Shown here piece by piece: positions 5,754 to 7,384 of a DNA stretch of 7,384 nucleotides. The position numbers and the translations under genes were made by a program. Positions within the stretch are counted from its first letter, which is position 1. Every line of letters begins with the position of its first letter. The stretch is from NCBI GenBank assembly GCA_028748945.1, contig JAQTOL010000153.1, forward strand, positions 1 to 7,384. Reading direction: 5' to 3'. Under the pieces are notes generated by a model that had not been told where the DNA came from, did not search any database, and saw only the letters and a list, made by a program, of their open reading frames with translations. Source of the DNA: Paludibacter sp. (GTDB taxonomy: Bacteria; Bacteroidota; Bacteroidia; Bacteroidales; Paludibacteraceae).

Positions 5754-7384
5754 ATGTTAAAAAATCATCCAAAAGGATTACTTGTTGCATTTTTCACCAA
5801 CATGGGCGAGCGTTTCGGCTTTTATACCATGATGGCAATTTTAGTTTTATTTTTGCAGGTTAAATACGGGCTATCCGTTGAAGTTGCCGGTGATTATTAC
5901 AGTTGGTTCTATTTTGGCATTTATGCACTGGCTCTGGTTGGTGGGATGTTAGCTGACTGGAAGAAACAGTATAAACTGATTATTTTGTTAGGACAAATCA
6001 TCATGTTTGTTGGTTATGTTGTTATTGCTTTACCTGATATGTCACTCTACGCTACATTGGTGGCATTGGGAATCATATCGTTGGGAAATGGATTTTTCAA
6101 AGGTAATTTACAGGCAGTAGTAGGACAATTGTACGATGATGAGAAATATGCCAAATTACGTGATTCTGCCTTTATGATTTTCTATATGGGAATCAATGTG
6201 GGTGCCTTCTTTGCTCCTTTCGTAGCAACCGGCGTTCGAAACTGGTGGCTAAAAACCAATGGATTTTTACATGATGGTAGTTTACCTGAAATGTGTCATC
6301 AAATGCTGGATGGAAAACTGACAGACACTGCTCATTTTCAACAATTGGCAAACAATGCAGTTATAAGCCAGGTTCCGGTCTCCGATTTACATGCTTTTGC
6401 AATCCAATATCTTGATGTCTTTGCAAGAGGTTACAACTGGGCTTTTGCTATTGCTGCTGTTGCCATGATTATTTCATTGCTGGTCTATATTATTTTCAAT
6501 AAAACTTTACCAAATAAAGCTGATGTGAAAGTTGAAGAGAAAAAAGAGATTAGCAATACCACCGAGAAAGTTACCGGAAACGGTGTTGCATTAACCATTT
6601 CCATTTTATTGATGGGTATAACTGCGTTTCTTCTCCAATTAATTCCCGGACTCGATTATAAGTTTGGTTTGGCAATAGGTTTATTTATAGCTTTTATATC
6701 CTATATTTTTCAGGTATCCACAAAGGAAGAGCGACCCCGTGTTACTTCACTTATATTGGTATTTATAGTAGTGATTTTCTTCTGGATGTCGTTCCATCAA
6801 AATGGGTTGACGTTGACTATTTTTGCACGTGATTATGTAGCCAAACAGGTCGGACCGCTTACCAATCTGTTCTTTAATCTGAACTCTATATTAAGTGTGA
6901 TAGCAACTATAGCCGGAATAGTACTTGTATTTAAAAGCAATCTAAAATTACAAACCAGACTTATTGGTGGTGTTATTACATTGGCTGCCGGAGCTTTGTG
7001 CTATTATTTCGTGAGCACCTACGGACCAAACAATCCGATTGCACCCGAAGTTTTCCAGTCGTTCAATCCACTATTTATCGTTGCTCTTACACCATTAGTT
7101 ATGGGATTTTTCAGCTTTCTGAACAAGAAAGGAATTGAACCTTCCACTCCTAAAAAAATCGGATTTGGTATGATATTGGCCGGACTTGGTTTTGTAATAG
7201 TTCTTGTTGCTTCATTACATGTTGTATCTCCCTATCTTCTGAATGGAGAGACAACGCCCGATGCTTCACGGGTTTCACCCTACTGGTTGATGAGCAGTTA
7301 CCTTATACTCACGATTGCCGAGCTGTTTTTAAGTCCAATGGGCTTGTCATTCGTTTCGAAAGTAGCTCCGCCTCGTTTCCAGGG
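5754..7384 (+). CDS. POT/PTR-family proton-coupled oligopeptide transporter, 3' end outside window
   Basis: Inner-membrane MFS carrier predicted to import di- and tripeptides with protons. The frame has 543 complete codons from ATG 5754 and is still open at the window edge. Family marks in order: TM1 motif NMGERFGFY (Glu19, Arg20), motif-A-like GGMLADWKKQYK, GNGFFKGN (111-118, Lys116), FYMGINVGAF (143-152), FWMSFHQNG (344-351) and ELFLSPMGLSF starting at Glu523. A loop of about 70 residues (160-228) separates two helices. A charged Lys/Glu-rich linker (249-277) separates the two six-helix halves. Two usual proton-coupling acids differ: the first Glu of ExxER is Asn16, and the TM7 Glu position is His348. 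The start is fixed by an in-frame stop at 5721-5723 with no other ATG between; no Shine-Dalgarno is present. It lies 119 bp after the ATP-grasp gene on the same strand and may be co-transcribed, since no exact promoter motif was seen in the gap. Confidence 0.94.
   Translation, partial: MLKNHPKGLLVAFFTNMGERFGFYTMMAILVLFLQVKYGLSVEVAGDYYSWFYFGIYALALVGGMLADWKKQYKLIILLGQIIMFVGYVVIALPDMSLYATLVALGIISLGNGFFKGNLQAVVGQLYDDEKYAKLRDSAFMIFYMGINVGAFFAPFVATGVRNWWLKTNGFLHDGSLPEMCHQMLDGKLTDTAHFQQLANNAVISQVPVSDLHAFAIQYLDVFARGYNWAFAIAAVAMIISLLVYIIFNKTLPNKADVKVEEKKEISNTTEKVTGNGVALTISILLMGITAFLLQLIPGLDYKFGLAIGLFIAFISYIFQVSTKEERPRVTSLILVFIVVIFFWMSFHQNGLTLTIFARDYVAKQVGPLTNLFFNLNSILSVIATIAGIVLVFKSNLKLQTRLIGGVITLAAGALCYYFVSTYGPNNPIAPEVFQSFNPLFIVALTPLVMGFFSFLNKKGIEPSTPKKIGFGMILAGLGFVIVLVASLHVVSPYLLNGETTPDASRVSPYWLMSSYLILTIAELFLSPMGLSFVSKVAPPRFQ

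Overview
The window looks like chromosomal DNA of a Bacteroidetes bacterium, probably of the order Bacteroidales. The reasons are a moderately AT-rich composition with AT-rich spacers, no Shine-Dalgarno sequences in front of any start, a clean TTTG-N20-TAnnTTTG promoter of the Bacteroidetes primary sigma factor, intergenic CCCCTAAAGGGG palindromes, and three proteins of types common in that phylum. The genus cannot be named from the sequence alone.

Layout: (1) Positions 2241 to 1, minus strand: a secreted S9-family (DPP IV-like) serine peptidase, complete at its N-terminus and cut by the window edge close to its C-terminus. (2) Positions 2242-2649: a divergent AT-rich promoter region with one promoter motif for each flanking gene and a perfect 7-2-7 dyad. 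(3) Positions 2650-5634, plus strand: a 994-residue protein with two N-terminal receiver-like domains (the first degenerate, the second with its key residues), a helical linker, a PPDK/PEP-synthase-type ATP-grasp domain, and a C-terminal region I cannot assign to a family. It has no recognisable phosphohistidine domain or PEP-binding barrel, so it should not be called PEP synthase. (4) Positions 5621-5726: a small repeat made of inverted copies of a 13-nt palindromic sequence. Its left end supplies the stop codon of gene 3. (5) Positions 5754 to the right edge, plus strand: a POT/PTR-family (MFS) peptide transporter, cut by the window edge.

The two outer genes make a plausible peptide-use pair: an exported peptidase releases small peptides and a proton-coupled inner-membrane carrier takes them up. 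The receiver/ATP-grasp protein between them is the least understood part. Its domain order suggests a phosphotransfer or ligase-type activity controlled by aspartyl phosphorylation, but its substrate, partner kinase and any link to peptide metabolism are unknown. No tRNA, rRNA, CRISPR array, transposase gene or phage gene was seen.
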